From Cytophagales bacterium (GTDB lineage: Bacteria > Bacteroidota > Bacteroidia > Cytophagales > Cyclobacteriaceae), in contig JAFLBQ010000006.1 of NCBI GenBank assembly GCA_017303805.1, positions 248,001-312,000 on the forward strand: a stretch of 64,000 nucleotides of DNA. The letters run 5' to 3'. Positions 34,989 through 43,067 of this stretch are shown in pieces. The notes under the pieces were generated by a model. That model worked only from the letters and a program-made list of their open reading frames with translations, was not told the origin of the DNA and did no database searches. Within the stretch, counting starts at the first letter, position 1. Each line of letters starts with the position of its first letter. A program made the translations under genes and the position numbers.

Positions 34989-35348
34989 TTAGCAGCAGAA
35001 ATCAATCTCTTCATCTATACTCTTGACGGTATAGTTTCGCGCAACTAATTCTATTTTAGAATGATCGTCCCATTCGTGGCAACCAGATTCAATCTCCATC
35101 ATATACTTTACATGGAGTTGATCCTCATCGTCATAGTAAAACCGGATATCGAGGTATGTTCCGAAGTCGTGCGGACAACGAACAACTTTGAAAAATGATC
35201 CTTCCGGGTTATTGCCAAATTCGCGTTTCAATTGATCAATGTACACGCGGACTTCAATGCGAGCGTTGTGCATGTAGTCGTCTGTCCCAACCTGTGCGCA
35301 TGGCTCATCACAGGGAGTTGTTTGCGAAAGATGGATGTAGTCTAACAT
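34989..35348 (-). CDS. Mobile-element hypothetical protein
   Basis: 119 residues. An acidic protein with GTDDYMHNARIEVRVYIDQLKREFG, PHDFGTYLDIRFYYDDED and a Cys-Cys C-terminus. I recognise similar short proteins in conjugative elements of several phyla; their function is unknown. A long structured leader lies directly upstream, and a terminator follows, so it is a single-gene transcript. Confidence 0.7.
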   Translation of the reverse strand: MLDYIHLSQTTPCDEPCAQVGTDDYMHNARIEVRVYIDQLKREFGNNPEGSFFKVVRCPHDFGTYLDIRFYYDDEDQLHVKYMMEIESGCHEWDDHSKIELVARNYTVKSIDEEIDFCC

Positions 35349-35400
35349 AGCTGTACTGTTTTAGTTGAACTTCATTTTTGTGCTCAACCAACCGGCATTT

Positions 35401-35520
35401 TTCCGGAACGGCTATCGTGCGTGGGCAAATGAAGAAGCCAAGAGGAAGCGGAATAAATGGGAAGGCAGGCCGTAGGCAGGTGCCCGTTTATGCCGAAGTC
35501 TCTTGGCGGAGTTCCGGAAC
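35401..35520 (-). ncRNA. Long imperfect dyad in the leader of the 119-aa gene
   Basis: GCCAAGAG (35437-35444) pairs with CTCTTGGC (35500-35507). Inside this, CGGAATAAATGGG (35450-35462) pairs at 11 of 13 positions with CCCGTTTATGCCG (35483-35495). Both sides are flanked by TTCCGGAAC (35401-35409 and 35512-35520), itself palindromic. The structure sits 53 bp before the start codon of the gene on the minus strand. It could be a structured leader RNA, an attenuator, or a protein-binding or oriT-type dyad. No ORF explains the region. Confidence 0.45.
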
Positions 35521-35594
35521 AAGGCCGAACTTTGCTTAAAAAAATGAAGGAACTTAAAGGGTAATTAGAAACAGACTAGCTGACTACTGTCGAG

Positions 35595-36314
35595 TCAAAC
35601 CTTAAAAGACTTTAACCATGTATCGATTCGCTCTACTAATGACTTTGTATCCTGATTTGGATATTTCCGTTCAATGTATCGCTCAAAAGTCATTTTAGTT
35701 TTTAAATCTGTCCATTCCTTTACGGTAAGATTAAGCAACGGCCACCTCTTTTGTTCGATCATGAAACCATACAGAGGAATATAAGGCGGAGCGTAATGAA
35801 ATGAATTTTCAATTAGTTCGTCATAGAGATCCGGCTTCAGCGCAAGCTTTAAATCTTGTATAATATCGAATAGTATTTTTCCCATGCTTCCATCCCAGAA
35901 CATGGTGGCAACTGCGGGCATTCCTTTATCACTGAAGAAAGTCAACAAGAAGTCGCGGAATCCATCCTCGGTTATGTCGCACAGATCCTGGCAGTAGAAT
36001 AGATATGTTTTCTTAAACTGGTCTAATGAAAAAACATCTAAGGTTCTTTCTATTACAAATTCGATCAATTCATTTTCCTTCGAAATAATATCTTCAATAG
36101 AGGGGCCTTTCTTTTTCCCGGCCGCCAGAAGCATGTACTTGGGCTTTGAGAACAGTTCAAAATAATAGCTCTTGAAAAATATAGTTTTCCGGTCGAATGT
36201 CACTTGAATATAGAGGGGGTGTGTGCGTTTACCATGAAAGGAAACCTCCTTGAGGCGCTCATTAAAGTAAGTTCTGTAAGTAACCTTATATGTCCGCGTC
36301 ATTTCTAAATACAA
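35595..36314 (-). CDS. Mobile-element protein with integrase-arm-like N-terminus
   Basis: 239 residues. The start (KVTYRTYFNERLKEVSFHG, then HPLYIQVTFDRKTIFFKS) resembles the arm-binding domain at the N-terminus of Bacteroidota tyrosine recombinases, but no catalytic domain follows (no R..HxxR..Y set). The remainder is helical and unrecognised. It could be a directionality or regulatory factor derived from an integrase. It reads away from the recombinase gene. Confidence 0.6.
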   Translation of the reverse strand: MYLEMTRTYKVTYRTYFNERLKEVSFHGKRTHPLYIQVTFDRKTIFFKSYYFELFSKPKYMLLAAGKKKGPSIEDIISKENELIEFVIERTLDVFSLDQFKKTYLFYCQDLCDITEDGFRDFLLTFFSDKGMPAVATMFWDGSMGKILFDIIQDLKLALKPDLYDELIENSFHYAPPYIPLYGFMIEQKRWPLLNLTVKEWTDLKTKMTFERYIERKYPNQDTKSLVERIDTWLKSFKV

Positions 36315-36406
36315 TTCATGATACAGTAAACTAAATCAAAACAAATCGGTACAACTGCCCTTACATCTGTTGCAGTCGTAAAAAATGTAATACCAAATTA
36401 TTAAAA

Positions 36407-36434
36407 GTTTTGCTAAATATTATGTTAGCAAAAC
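36407..36434. promoter_or_regulatory. Perfect 10-bp inverted repeat upstream of the recombinase genes
   Basis: GTTTTGCTAA (36407-36416) and TTAGCAAAAC (36425-36434) with an 8-nt AT-rich spacer. It lies 80 bp before the 52-residue gene and 93 bp before the divergent gene at 36314. It is probably an operator for one or both transcripts, or a recombinase/accessory factor site. Confidence 0.5.
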
Positions 36435-36513
36435 ATATATTTTTATCTTAGCGTTACAATGGTACCCTGTGCTGAGGCCTCAATGAAGTACGAGGGAGTT
36501 ATGGAGGTACCAA

Positions 36514-36672
36514 ATGGAGAAGTTGAAGCCCGAGAGAGTTGTTGCGATACTTAAGGAAAAAGGTGTCGAAGTATCCGTTGAGGAAGCAACGCTAATACTC
36601 AAGTTTCTCCGGAAGATGGCAAACATTGTTGTGAGCCAATATTTGAGCAGAAACACAAAAGACAAAATTTGA
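36514..36672 (+). CDS. 52-residue protein preceding the serine recombinase
   Basis: The ATG at 36514 is the only start after an in-frame TGA at 36484. The product begins MEKLKPERVVAILKEKG and continues EVSVEEATLILKFLRKMANI, ending RNTKDKI. Short proteins of this type regularly sit just before large serine recombinase genes in Bacteroidota. The gap to the recombinase is 5 bp. It is helical and basic and may bind DNA or the recombinase. It is too short for most gene callers. Confidence 0.65.
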   Translation: MEKLKPERVVAILKEKGVEVSVEEATLILKFLRKMANIVVSQYLSRNTKDKI

Positions 36673-36677
36673 ATTAG

Positions 36678-38258
36678 GTGCCAAATATCCATACTATGAA
36701 AACAGCCGATCTATACATCAGGGTAAGTACGGACGAACAAGCTGATAAAGGTTACTCTCAGCGCAGTCAGGAAGAACTTCTGCGCAGGTATTGCGACATC
36801 AATAAGATTAATATTCGGATGATCATTTTAGAAGATCACTCTGCTAAGACCTTTAACCGTCCTGAGTGGCAAAAGTATCTTCAGAATCTTCGTAAACATA
36901 AAAGCCAAACCGACTTTGTGCTGTTTCTCAAATGGGATAGGTTTAGCCGAAATGCTGGCGATGCATACCAAATGATTAATATCCTGCGGAAGTTTGGCGT
37001 AGAACCGCAGGCCATTGAGCAACCACTTGATCTATCAATTCCTGAAAACAAGATGATGCTGGCTTTCTATTTGGCGGCACCCGAAGTAGAGAATGACAGA
37101 CGTGCTTTGAACGTCATTCATGGTATGAGAAGAGCAAGAAAAGAAGGGCGATATATGGGATTGGCTCCTGTTGGTTACATCAACAAAACTGATGAAGGTG
37201 GTAGAAAGCTTATTACACCCAAATACCCTGAAGCGGATGTTATTCGATGGTCGTTTGAAAAAATAGCAGAAGGCATCTACAACACAGAGCAGGTTTATAA
37301 GATTGCAAAAGAGAAGGGATTTAAAGGGACTAAAAGCCTGTTCTGGTTTGTGATAAGAAATCCTGTTTATTGTGGTAAAATATTTATCCCAAAATATAAA
37401 GATGAAGAAAGCCGGTTTGCCAAAGGGCAGCACGAGCCCATTATTACTGAGGCGTTGTACTACCAAGTGCAGGACGTTTTAGATGGCCGAAAGAGGGGAC
37501 AATATCGGCTCAAGGTAGCTTCTAATGCCACGATGCCACTACGTGGATTTCTCATTTGTCCACACTGCGGTAAACTACTGACCGGGAGTGCTTCAAAAGG
37601 TCGCTACAAATACTATTCATATTATCATTGCTTTGATGGTTGCACCTGTAGATTTAAAGCAGATTATGTGAATAATCTCTTTGAGTATGAACTAAAGAAA
37701 TATATTCCACGACCTGAGATGATGGAAGTTTACAAGATAGCTTTGGCTGAGGCATGGAATGATAAGACAAATCACTTACAGAATGATAGAAAGCAGTTGC
37801 TGTCGCAGATTAAAGAGTTAGAAGGAAAGTTATCCTACATCAGGGATTTGCTTTCATCAAAGCAACTCGACCCTGAAGATTTCAGGGAGATGAAATCGGA
37901 GTATTCAGGTAAGTTGGAAAAGTTGGAGGCTAAACTTAGCGCGTGTGATGACAGCCAAGTCAGCATTGATAAGTTGTTAGATCGCGGATTGGATAATCTA
38001 CTAAAGTTGGATTATATCTATGAAACCGGAGACATTGAAAAGAAGCGCGAGGTGATTGGTTCGATGTACCCCGAAAAATTAACTTTTGACGGAACGCTAC
38101 TTCGAACCACTCGCATCAATGAGGCTGTGCGTTTTATTTACGTGATGAACAGCGAGTTAGGAGCAAATAAAAACAGGACAAACGGAAAAAAATCCAATTT
38201 GTCCTGTCAAGTCGGGATGACTGGATTCGAACCAGCGACCTCTACGTCCCGAACGTAG
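36678..38258 (+). CDS. Large serine recombinase whose C-terminus runs into tRNA-Pro
   Basis: 526 residues (start at 36678, or Met7 at 36696). The resolvase domain at about 8-155 has the catalytic Ser17 (YIRVSTDEQ) and FLKWDRFSRN. A recombinase domain at about 165-270, a zinc beta ribbon with CPHCGKLL and CTCRF, and a coiled coil at about 370-425 follow. The last 30 codons read through a terminator and into the tRNA gene on the other strand, giving the tell-tale end GMTGFEPATSTSRT. The element is therefore inserted at the 3' end of the tRNA, and the host supplies the stop codon. Confidence 0.92.
   Translation: MPNIHTMKTADLYIRVSTDEQADKGYSQRSQEELLRRYCDINKINIRMIILEDHSAKTFNRPEWQKYLQNLRKHKSQTDFVLFLKWDRFSRNAGDAYQMINILRKFGVEPQAIEQPLDLSIPENKMMLAFYLAAPEVENDRRALNVIHGMRRARKEGRYMGLAPVGYINKTDEGGRKLITPKYPEADVIRWSFEKIAEGIYNTEQVYKIAKEKGFKGTKSLFWFVIRNPVYCGKIFIPKYKDEESRFAKGQHEPIITEALYYQVQDVLDGRKRGQYRLKVASNATMPLRGFLICPHCGKLLTGSASKGRYKYYSYYHCFDGCTCRFKADYVNNLFEYELKKYIPRPEMMEVYKIALAEAWNDKTNHLQNDRKQLLSQIKELEGKLSYIRDLLSSKQLDPEDFREMKSEYSGKLEKLEAKLSACDDSQVSIDKLLDRGLDNLLKLDYIYETGDIEKKREVIGSMYPEKLTFDGTLLRTTRINEAVRFIYVMNSELGANKNRTNGKKSNLSCQVGMTGFEPATSTSRT
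38164..38207 (-). terminator. Terminator of tRNA-Pro
   Basis: Perfect 10-bp stem (ACAGGACAAA at 38173-38182, TTTGTCCTGT at 38198-38207) with a 15-nt loop. On the minus strand it is followed by TTTTTATTTG. It lies directly past the 3' end of the tRNA, inside the recombinase reading frame. Confidence 0.8.
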
Positions 38259-38286
38259 CGCACTAGCCGGGCTGTGCTACATCCCG
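38212..38286 (-). tRNA. tRNA-Pro (CGG anticodon)
   Basis: On the minus strand a cloverleaf starts CGGGATG and ends CATCCCG with discriminator A. The T-arm has GGTTCGAATCC. The anticodon loop reads TTCGGGA, anticodon CGG, hence proline. CCA is not encoded. The 3' half overlaps the serine recombinase ORF, marking it as the integration target of the element to its left. Confidence 0.93.
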
Positions 38287-38339
38287 AAAACACAGCAAAT
38301 CTATTAGCCGGCCACAGGTTTTCAAAATGTTTTAATTAG

Positions 38340-39785
38340 TTATGCATTTATCGGCAAGGCAACCGTAAACACGGTACCCTTGCCCACTTCGCTTTTTGCA
38401 TGAATGGTGCCACCCAGTTTTTCGATAATAGTGCGGGTAAGGTAAAGCCCCAGGCCCTCGCCAGTAGATTTAGAGCTGCCCCGGTAAAACATGCTAAAGG
38501 CATTTTCCAAAACCTCCGGTGCCATACCCTCACCATTGTCGGCAAAGGTTAAGGTAATTTTCTTTTCGGATTGCATGGCGGTTATTATCAACTCGGGCTT
38601 ACGGGCCGGGTGCCTAAACATGTACGCGTTTTGCACGAGTTGCTCAAATGCCATTTGCAGGTAAGTACTGTCGCTTTTTATATCCTCAGTTGTATCTACA
38701 TTAAGTGTAATAACAAACTCGTCTTCGATTTGATATTTACTTTGAAGTTGGGCCAGCACGCCCAATAAGTTTATACTGTCGGAGCGTAAGTCTTCCAGTT
38801 TAATTCCGGTTACTACCTGCAACGCCCGCAGCGAGCGTTCCAGTTTGCTCACCATCTCGTGAGCTTTGGTAAAATATTCTTGTGCCACGGCATTGATGGG
38901 TTCATGTTTAACAGTTTCTATAAGGCCCGCGAGCGAAGCCACGGGCCCGCGGATATCGTGTGCCACCCGGTACATGAAGGTTTCCAGTTCGCGGTTAGCC
39001 AGGTTTAATTTATTTGCAGTTTGCTTTTGTTCTGTAATGTCTCGAATGATTACCGAGAACAAATCGGCAGTGGGGTAAACGAAGGTTTGAAAGTGCCGCT
39101 TTTGTTCGCCCATTTTAAAATCGAATTCAATATGATCGGGTACCTTTTTTAAAAGGCTGTTGATAAAAGCACGCCTGGCCAGGCGATCTAATTTAGCCGG
39201 AATGAGCTCGAAGATATGTGCGCCTACCGCCTGTCGGGCCGGGATGCGCGTAAGTTGTTCCGCAGCTTTATTCCAATATGTGCACCGGTAATCTTTGTCG
39301 ATGGCAAAAAACATGTCGGTTATACTTTCTGCCAGGTGCCGGAAGTTCGATTCACTTTCTTTGAGGCGCGATTCGGAAGCAGTTTTTGCCAGCCTCAAAT
39401 GCGATTCGTTAATCTCGCGTTTGATGGAGGGAGCCAGCCGGCCAAGGTTATCTTTAAGAATGTAATCATTGGCTCCCAGCCGCATATAGTTTACAGCACT
39501 CTCTTCGCCAATGGTGCCCGAAACAATTATAAAGGGTGTATTCGGGTTAAGCTTGCGCGTGGCCATAAGCGAGTTAGCGATGCTTATTTTTTTATCGGGT
39601 ACGTTGTTATCGGAAATAACTACATCCCAATGCTGAGCACACAATGCTTTGTGGAGCGCCTCGGAAGAATCTACCCGCTGCGCCAATACCTTAAGATTAT
39701 CTTGCTTTAGCTTTCGCGTTATAAGCAAAAAGTCGTCTTCATTATCTTCAATAAATAAGATCCGGATTCCCTCATCTACGTTCAT
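38340..39785 (-). CDS. Response regulator-PAS-histidine kinase hybrid
   Basis: 481 residues from ATG 39785 (MNVDEGIRILFIED); an alternative start at 39806 increases the overlap with the upstream gene. Receiver domain at the N-terminus with phospho-Asp59 (VVISDNNVP), PAS at about 140-255, HisKA with His276 (VAHDIRGP), and HATPase (DNGEGMAPEV, GEGLGLYLTR). Having the receiver in front suggests it relays a signal from an upstream kinase. It overlaps the CheY-like gene and belongs to a three-gene signalling operon. Confidence 0.88.
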   Translation of the reverse strand: MNVDEGIRILFIEDNEDDFLLITRKLKQDNLKVLAQRVDSSEALHKALCAQHWDVVISDNNVPDKKISIANSLMATRKLNPNTPFIIVSGTIGEESAVNYMRLGANDYILKDNLGRLAPSIKREINESHLRLAKTASESRLKESESNFRHLAESITDMFFAIDKDYRCTYWNKAAEQLTRIPARQAVGAHIFELIPAKLDRLARRAFINSLLKKVPDHIEFDFKMGEQKRHFQTFVYPTADLFSVIIRDITEQKQTANKLNLANRELETFMYRVAHDIRGPVASLAGLIETVKHEPINAVAQEYFTKAHEMVSKLERSLRALQVVTGIKLEDLRSDSINLLGVLAQLQSKYQIEDEFVITLNVDTTEDIKSDSTYLQMAFEQLVQNAYMFRHPARKPELIITAMQSEKKITLTFADNGEGMAPEVLENAFSMFYRGSSKSTGEGLGLYLTRTIIEKLGGTIHAKSEVGKGTVFTVALPINA

Positions 39786-40203
39786 GATACTTCGGATTAG
39801 GTTCATTTAGAAACAACCAATACAAGCCGAGTTGTTCTACGGCTTTTATAAACTTTTCAAATTCTACCGGTTTGCGGATGTAGCTGTTGGCTCCCAGTTC
39901 ATAGCTTTTAACTACATCTTCCTGTTCTACCGAGGTAGTAAGCACGATAATGGGATAATCGCGGGTTACTATATTCTCGCGCATGCGCTGCAACACCTGC
40001 AGGCCATCTACCTTTGGCAATTTCAAATCAAGAATTACCAGGCACGGGTGCAAGGCGTTTGCGCCCATCAGTTGGTCAAGCGCCTCTACTCCGTTTTTGG
40101 CAATCACCACTTCGTTAGGAATTTTATTAATCTTAAAGGCTCGCAACATTAAAGCGATGTCATCTTCATTGTCTTCTACTAAAAGTATTTTTGCGGTTTT
40201 CAT
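39772..40203 (-). CDS. CheY/Rcp1-like response regulator
   Basis: 143 residues, a single receiver domain with DNEDD at the acidic pocket, phospho-Asp59 (VILDLKLPKVDG), Thr in VLTTS and the Lys in YIRKPVEF. No output domain. It follows the ethylene-receptor-like kinase gene by 10 bp and overlaps the next kinase gene, so it probably shuttles phosphate between the two. Confidence 0.92.
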   Translation of the reverse strand: MKTAKILLVEDNEDDIALMLRAFKINKIPNEVVIAKNGVEALDQLMGANALHPCLVILDLKLPKVDGLQVLQRMRENIVTRDYPIIVLTTSVEQEDVVKSYELGANSYIRKPVEFEKFIKAVEQLGLYWLFLNEPNPKYHERR

Positions 40204-40213
40204 AATTTTAAAA

Positions 40214-41539
40214 TCACTTCAATGTAAAATAGAACGTGGCTCCTTTTCCTTCTACCGACTCGGCCCAGATTTCGCCCCCGTGGCGGGTAACAATACGCTT
40301 TACCGTTGCCAGGCCTATGCCCGAGCCTTCAAACTCGCCTTCGTGCAGGCGTTGAAAGGCACCAAACAATTTATCTTTAAACTTCATATCGAAGCCGGCT
40401 CCGTTATCGCTTACAAAGAACACCTCGCGGTGCGGCAACTTTCCAAACTGAATAACGGGACCCGGGTTTTTAGAGCTGTACTTAATTGCGTTGTCAATCA
40501 GATTTTCGATTGCAATCTTCAATAGTTTGCGGTCGGCCTCAACCATAATATGATTCTGAATATCGAAAGAGGCGCGCATGCCGGGCTTTTGGTTAATGTT
40601 GGTAGCCACTACTTCTTCTATCATCCCCGAAAGGTTTACATCTTCAATTACCAGTTCATTGCGCGAAATGCGCGATAGCTTAAGCAGGTCGTCTATCAAC
40701 TCGCCCATGCGCGAGCTGGCGCGGGCAATGCGGTTTAAAAAATCCTGGCCGGATTCATCTAACTTATCGCTGTAGTCTTCCAATAAGGCTTTACTAAAGC
40801 CATGGATGCTTCGCAATGGGGTACGCAGATCGTGCGAAACCGAGTAACTGAAGGCAAGCAACTCCTGGTTGGTTTGAAACAGGGTTTCGTCTTTTTTCTT
40901 CTTTTCACTTATTTCCCGCTGCAATTGTTCGTTTAGCAGTTGCAAGTCGCGCGTACGTTCCTGCACCAGTTTTTCGAAGTGCGCAGGGGTTTTAAGCATC
41001 AGCACATCGGGGATAACTTTTATCAAAGCAAACACGGTAAACAGCGAAATACCAGCCGTTGCCAAGCGCAGCAAGGCGCTTAACTTGTAAGCTGGCCACC
41101 AGAAAATGGCGGCATCAATCAAATGGGTAAGGCCGCAGGCAAGTATAAAGCCTACAAACAACAAAAAGATCTTATGAAACGGAACGCCTTCGCTACGGCC
41201 TTTGCGCAGGTAGAAGAAAACCAAAATGCCCGGAATAGCGAAGTACGAAAGCCAGATAATCAGATCGGAGATAATGTAAGTCCAGCCGTGTAAGGGAGTC
41301 CAGGTGCCGCAATGCCAGCGGGCAGGCCACAAGCTGGTGCTAAACAAATCTGAAAACAGGTTGAGGGTGCCCGATTGAACCTGTGCCATTGCCAGGTTGG
41401 GCTGTAAACCACAACTGTTGGCAGAACAAACGGTAATAGATTCTTCGGCTGCGTGGCTGAAAACCGGTAAAAAAAGCAAAATTAAAAGGAGCAGTCGTTT
41501 CATTTCAAAAACCAGTGGATTTGCCGAACTGGTTTTCAA
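40214..41539 (-). CDS. Histidine kinase with ethylene-receptor-like membrane domain
   Basis: 441 residues. After a signal sequence (about 14-30) come three TM helices at about 86-108, 122-142 and 150-172. The first carries YIISDLIIWLSYFAIP, with Asp92 and Tyr99; the second has FILACGLTHL, with Cys135 and His139. Plant ETR1 has the same set (Asp25, Tyr32, Cys65, His69) that binds copper and ethylene. A coiled coil, HisKA with His236 (SHDLRTPL), and an HATPase (DNGAGFDMKF, GSGIGLATVKRI) follow. It heads the operon with the two downstream signalling genes. Ethylene sensing is inferred from these residues only. Confidence 0.85.
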   Translation of the reverse strand: MKTSSANPLVFEMKRLLLLILLFLPVFSHAAEESITVCSANSCGLQPNLAMAQVQSGTLNLFSDLFSTSLWPARWHCGTWTPLHGWTYIISDLIIWLSYFAIPGILVFFYLRKGRSEGVPFHKIFLLFVGFILACGLTHLIDAAIFWWPAYKLSALLRLATAGISLFTVFALIKVIPDVLMLKTPAHFEKLVQERTRDLQLLNEQLQREISEKKKKDETLFQTNQELLAFSYSVSHDLRTPLRSIHGFSKALLEDYSDKLDESGQDFLNRIARASSRMGELIDDLLKLSRISRNELVIEDVNLSGMIEEVVATNINQKPGMRASFDIQNHIMVEADRKLLKIAIENLIDNAIKYSSKNPGPVIQFGKLPHREVFFVSDNGAGFDMKFKDKLFGAFQRLHEGEFEGSGIGLATVKRIVTRHGGEIWAESVEGKGATFYFTLK

Positions 41540-41632
41540 ATGTACCTGTGGCCCGGGGGCCGGCTTAAAATATTCGTTCGGTGCGGTAAACTATCCGGCA
41601 GAAACCGGGATTTGCCGGACTAAGATTTTGCG

Positions 41633-42334
41633 TTATAGGATTCTGATTTTTTCCATTAGCGCGGCCCGGTAATTAGGGCTTACCGGAATGATTTTAGAGC
41701 CAATTTGCAGGTTGGCGGCATCGATATTCTGAATGTGCTTGATATTTACAATAAACGAGCGGTGTACCCGCACAAAAACATCCTGCGGTAGTTTTTCTTC
41801 CAATGCCTTCATGGTAGAAAGTACCATCAACGTTTTGCTGTCAGTATGAATTTTAACGTAGTCGCTGCTGGCCTCCAGCCATAAAATAGATTCAACGGCA
41901 AGGCTTTGCAGCATCGAATCTACCTTTACAAACAGTTGGGAGTTTTCGGAGGTTGTTTTTTTTTGATTGCCAGCCTGCAGGTTTTGCACCTTAAGAATGG
42001 CCTGCATAAACCGCCCATAATCGGCAATAGGCTTTAGCAGGTAATCGGCCACGTTATACCGGAAGGCATCCAGCGCATATTTTTGTTCGCCACTCACTAC
42101 GATAATATAAGGCTTGTGGGTAAGCAGGTCTATAAACTGAAGGCCCGTCAGGCCGGGCATTTCCATGTCCAGAAAAATCAGGTCAACGGTTTCTGTTTTC
42201 AGATATTCAATTGCCTCCAAGGCATCGCCTGCAACTTTCTTTAAGGTAAGCATGGGAGTTTTCTCAATCATCGATCGGAGCAGCAATTGGGCAGCCGGAT
42301 CGTCTTCAACAATAATGCAGCGCAGGGTACTCAT
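41633..42334 (-). CDS. LytTR-type response regulator
   Basis: 233 residues. Receiver at 1-120 with phospho-Asp56 (LIFLDMEMPGL); LytTR DNA-binding domain at about 135-230 (ILWLEASSDYVKIHT, FVRVHRSFIVNIKHI). It lies 93 bp upstream of the kinase gene on the same strand and may be its partner, although LytTR regulators usually pair with 5TM or 7TM LytS-type kinases. Its own target is not evident. Confidence 0.92.
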   Translation of the reverse strand: MSTLRCIIVEDDPAAQLLLRSMIEKTPMLTLKKVAGDALEAIEYLKTETVDLIFLDMEMPGLTGLQFIDLLTHKPYIIVVSGEQKYALDAFRYNVADYLLKPIADYGRFMQAILKVQNLQAGNQKKTTSENSQLFVKVDSMLQSLAVESILWLEASSDYVKIHTDSKTLMVLSTMKALEEKLPQDVFVRVHRSFIVNIKHIQNIDAANLQIGSKIIPVSPNYRAALMEKIRIL

Positions 42335-42500
42335 AGGTGCAGGCCTTTAAAAAATCAAACTCACCGGCATTAAGGGGTGAGTTTGTATTACTAAGTTAGA
42401 AGATAACCGATAGATTAAAAAGTGATTTTTCTAAGAATAAACAACCCGTTTTAAAAATCGTAACTTTTCTTTGTAACCTTTATTTCACCCGCTGGTAAAC

Positions 42501-43067
42501 ATGCCAAAACCCTACAAAAGTACAGACCTGATGAGCGATGAACAGATAATGGAAGCCGTTAAAAACGGTAATCTCCAACAGGCTTCTCTACTTTTTGACC
42601 GGTTTAATAAACGGATTTTCAATTTTTTGGCCCGGATGACGAATGACCGTGAAGTAGCCGAAGACCTTACGCAAAATGTGTTTTTGCGCCTGCTCAAGTA
42701 CCGGCATTCTTATAATCCCCAAATGAAATTCCAGGCATGGATTTACCAAATGGCACGCAATGCGTTTGCGGATCATTATCAAAAACAAAAGCAGTTGAAA
42801 CCCGCGGTAATGGAAGTAGAAAAATTGCATGAACAACCCGACCTGGCCGAAGCGCTGGAGCAGGAAGAAACCGAAGGGCGGTTGATTCGCGCGCTGGCGC
42901 AACTTCCGGACGACTACCGCGAGCTATTGGTACTTACCCGCTTTCAGCATTTGAAGTACGAAGAAGTAGCGGGTTTTTTAGACATGACTGTAGCAAACGT
43001 GAAAGTAAAAGTGCACCGGGCCATTGGCTTGCTGCGTAAAAATTATTTTGAACTTGAAAATGCATAA
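42501..43067 (+). CDS. ECF sigma factor of envelope-type operon
   Basis: 188 residues. Region 2 (MTNDREVAEDLTQNVFLRLLKY) and region 4 (LPDDYRELLVLTRFQHLKYEEVAGFLDMTVANVK) are clear. It overlaps the next gene, a membrane protein with the layout of an anti-sigma factor. The operon then has two DUF4097 proteins. This resembles envelope-stress sigma loci and not SusCD loci. Confidence 0.92.
   Translation: MPKPYKSTDLMSDEQIMEAVKNGNLQQASLLFDRFNKRIFNFLARMTNDREVAEDLTQNVFLRLLKYRHSYNPQMKFQAWIYQMARNAFADHYQKQKQLKPAVMEVEKLHEQPDLAEALEQEETEGRLIRALAQLPDDYRELLVLTRFQHLKYEEVAGFLDMTVANVKVKVHRAIGLLRKNYFELENA

Noticed and set aside
36678..38258. Second attachment site copy of the tRNA-Pro 3' end within the window
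   Set aside because: I looked for the GGATTCGAACC segment elsewhere and did not see a second copy with matching flanks, so the other element end is probably outside the window.
39216..39710. 164-codon plus-strand frame inside the receiver-kinase gene
   Set aside because: No family resemblance and it is fully contained in a confident gene on the other strand.
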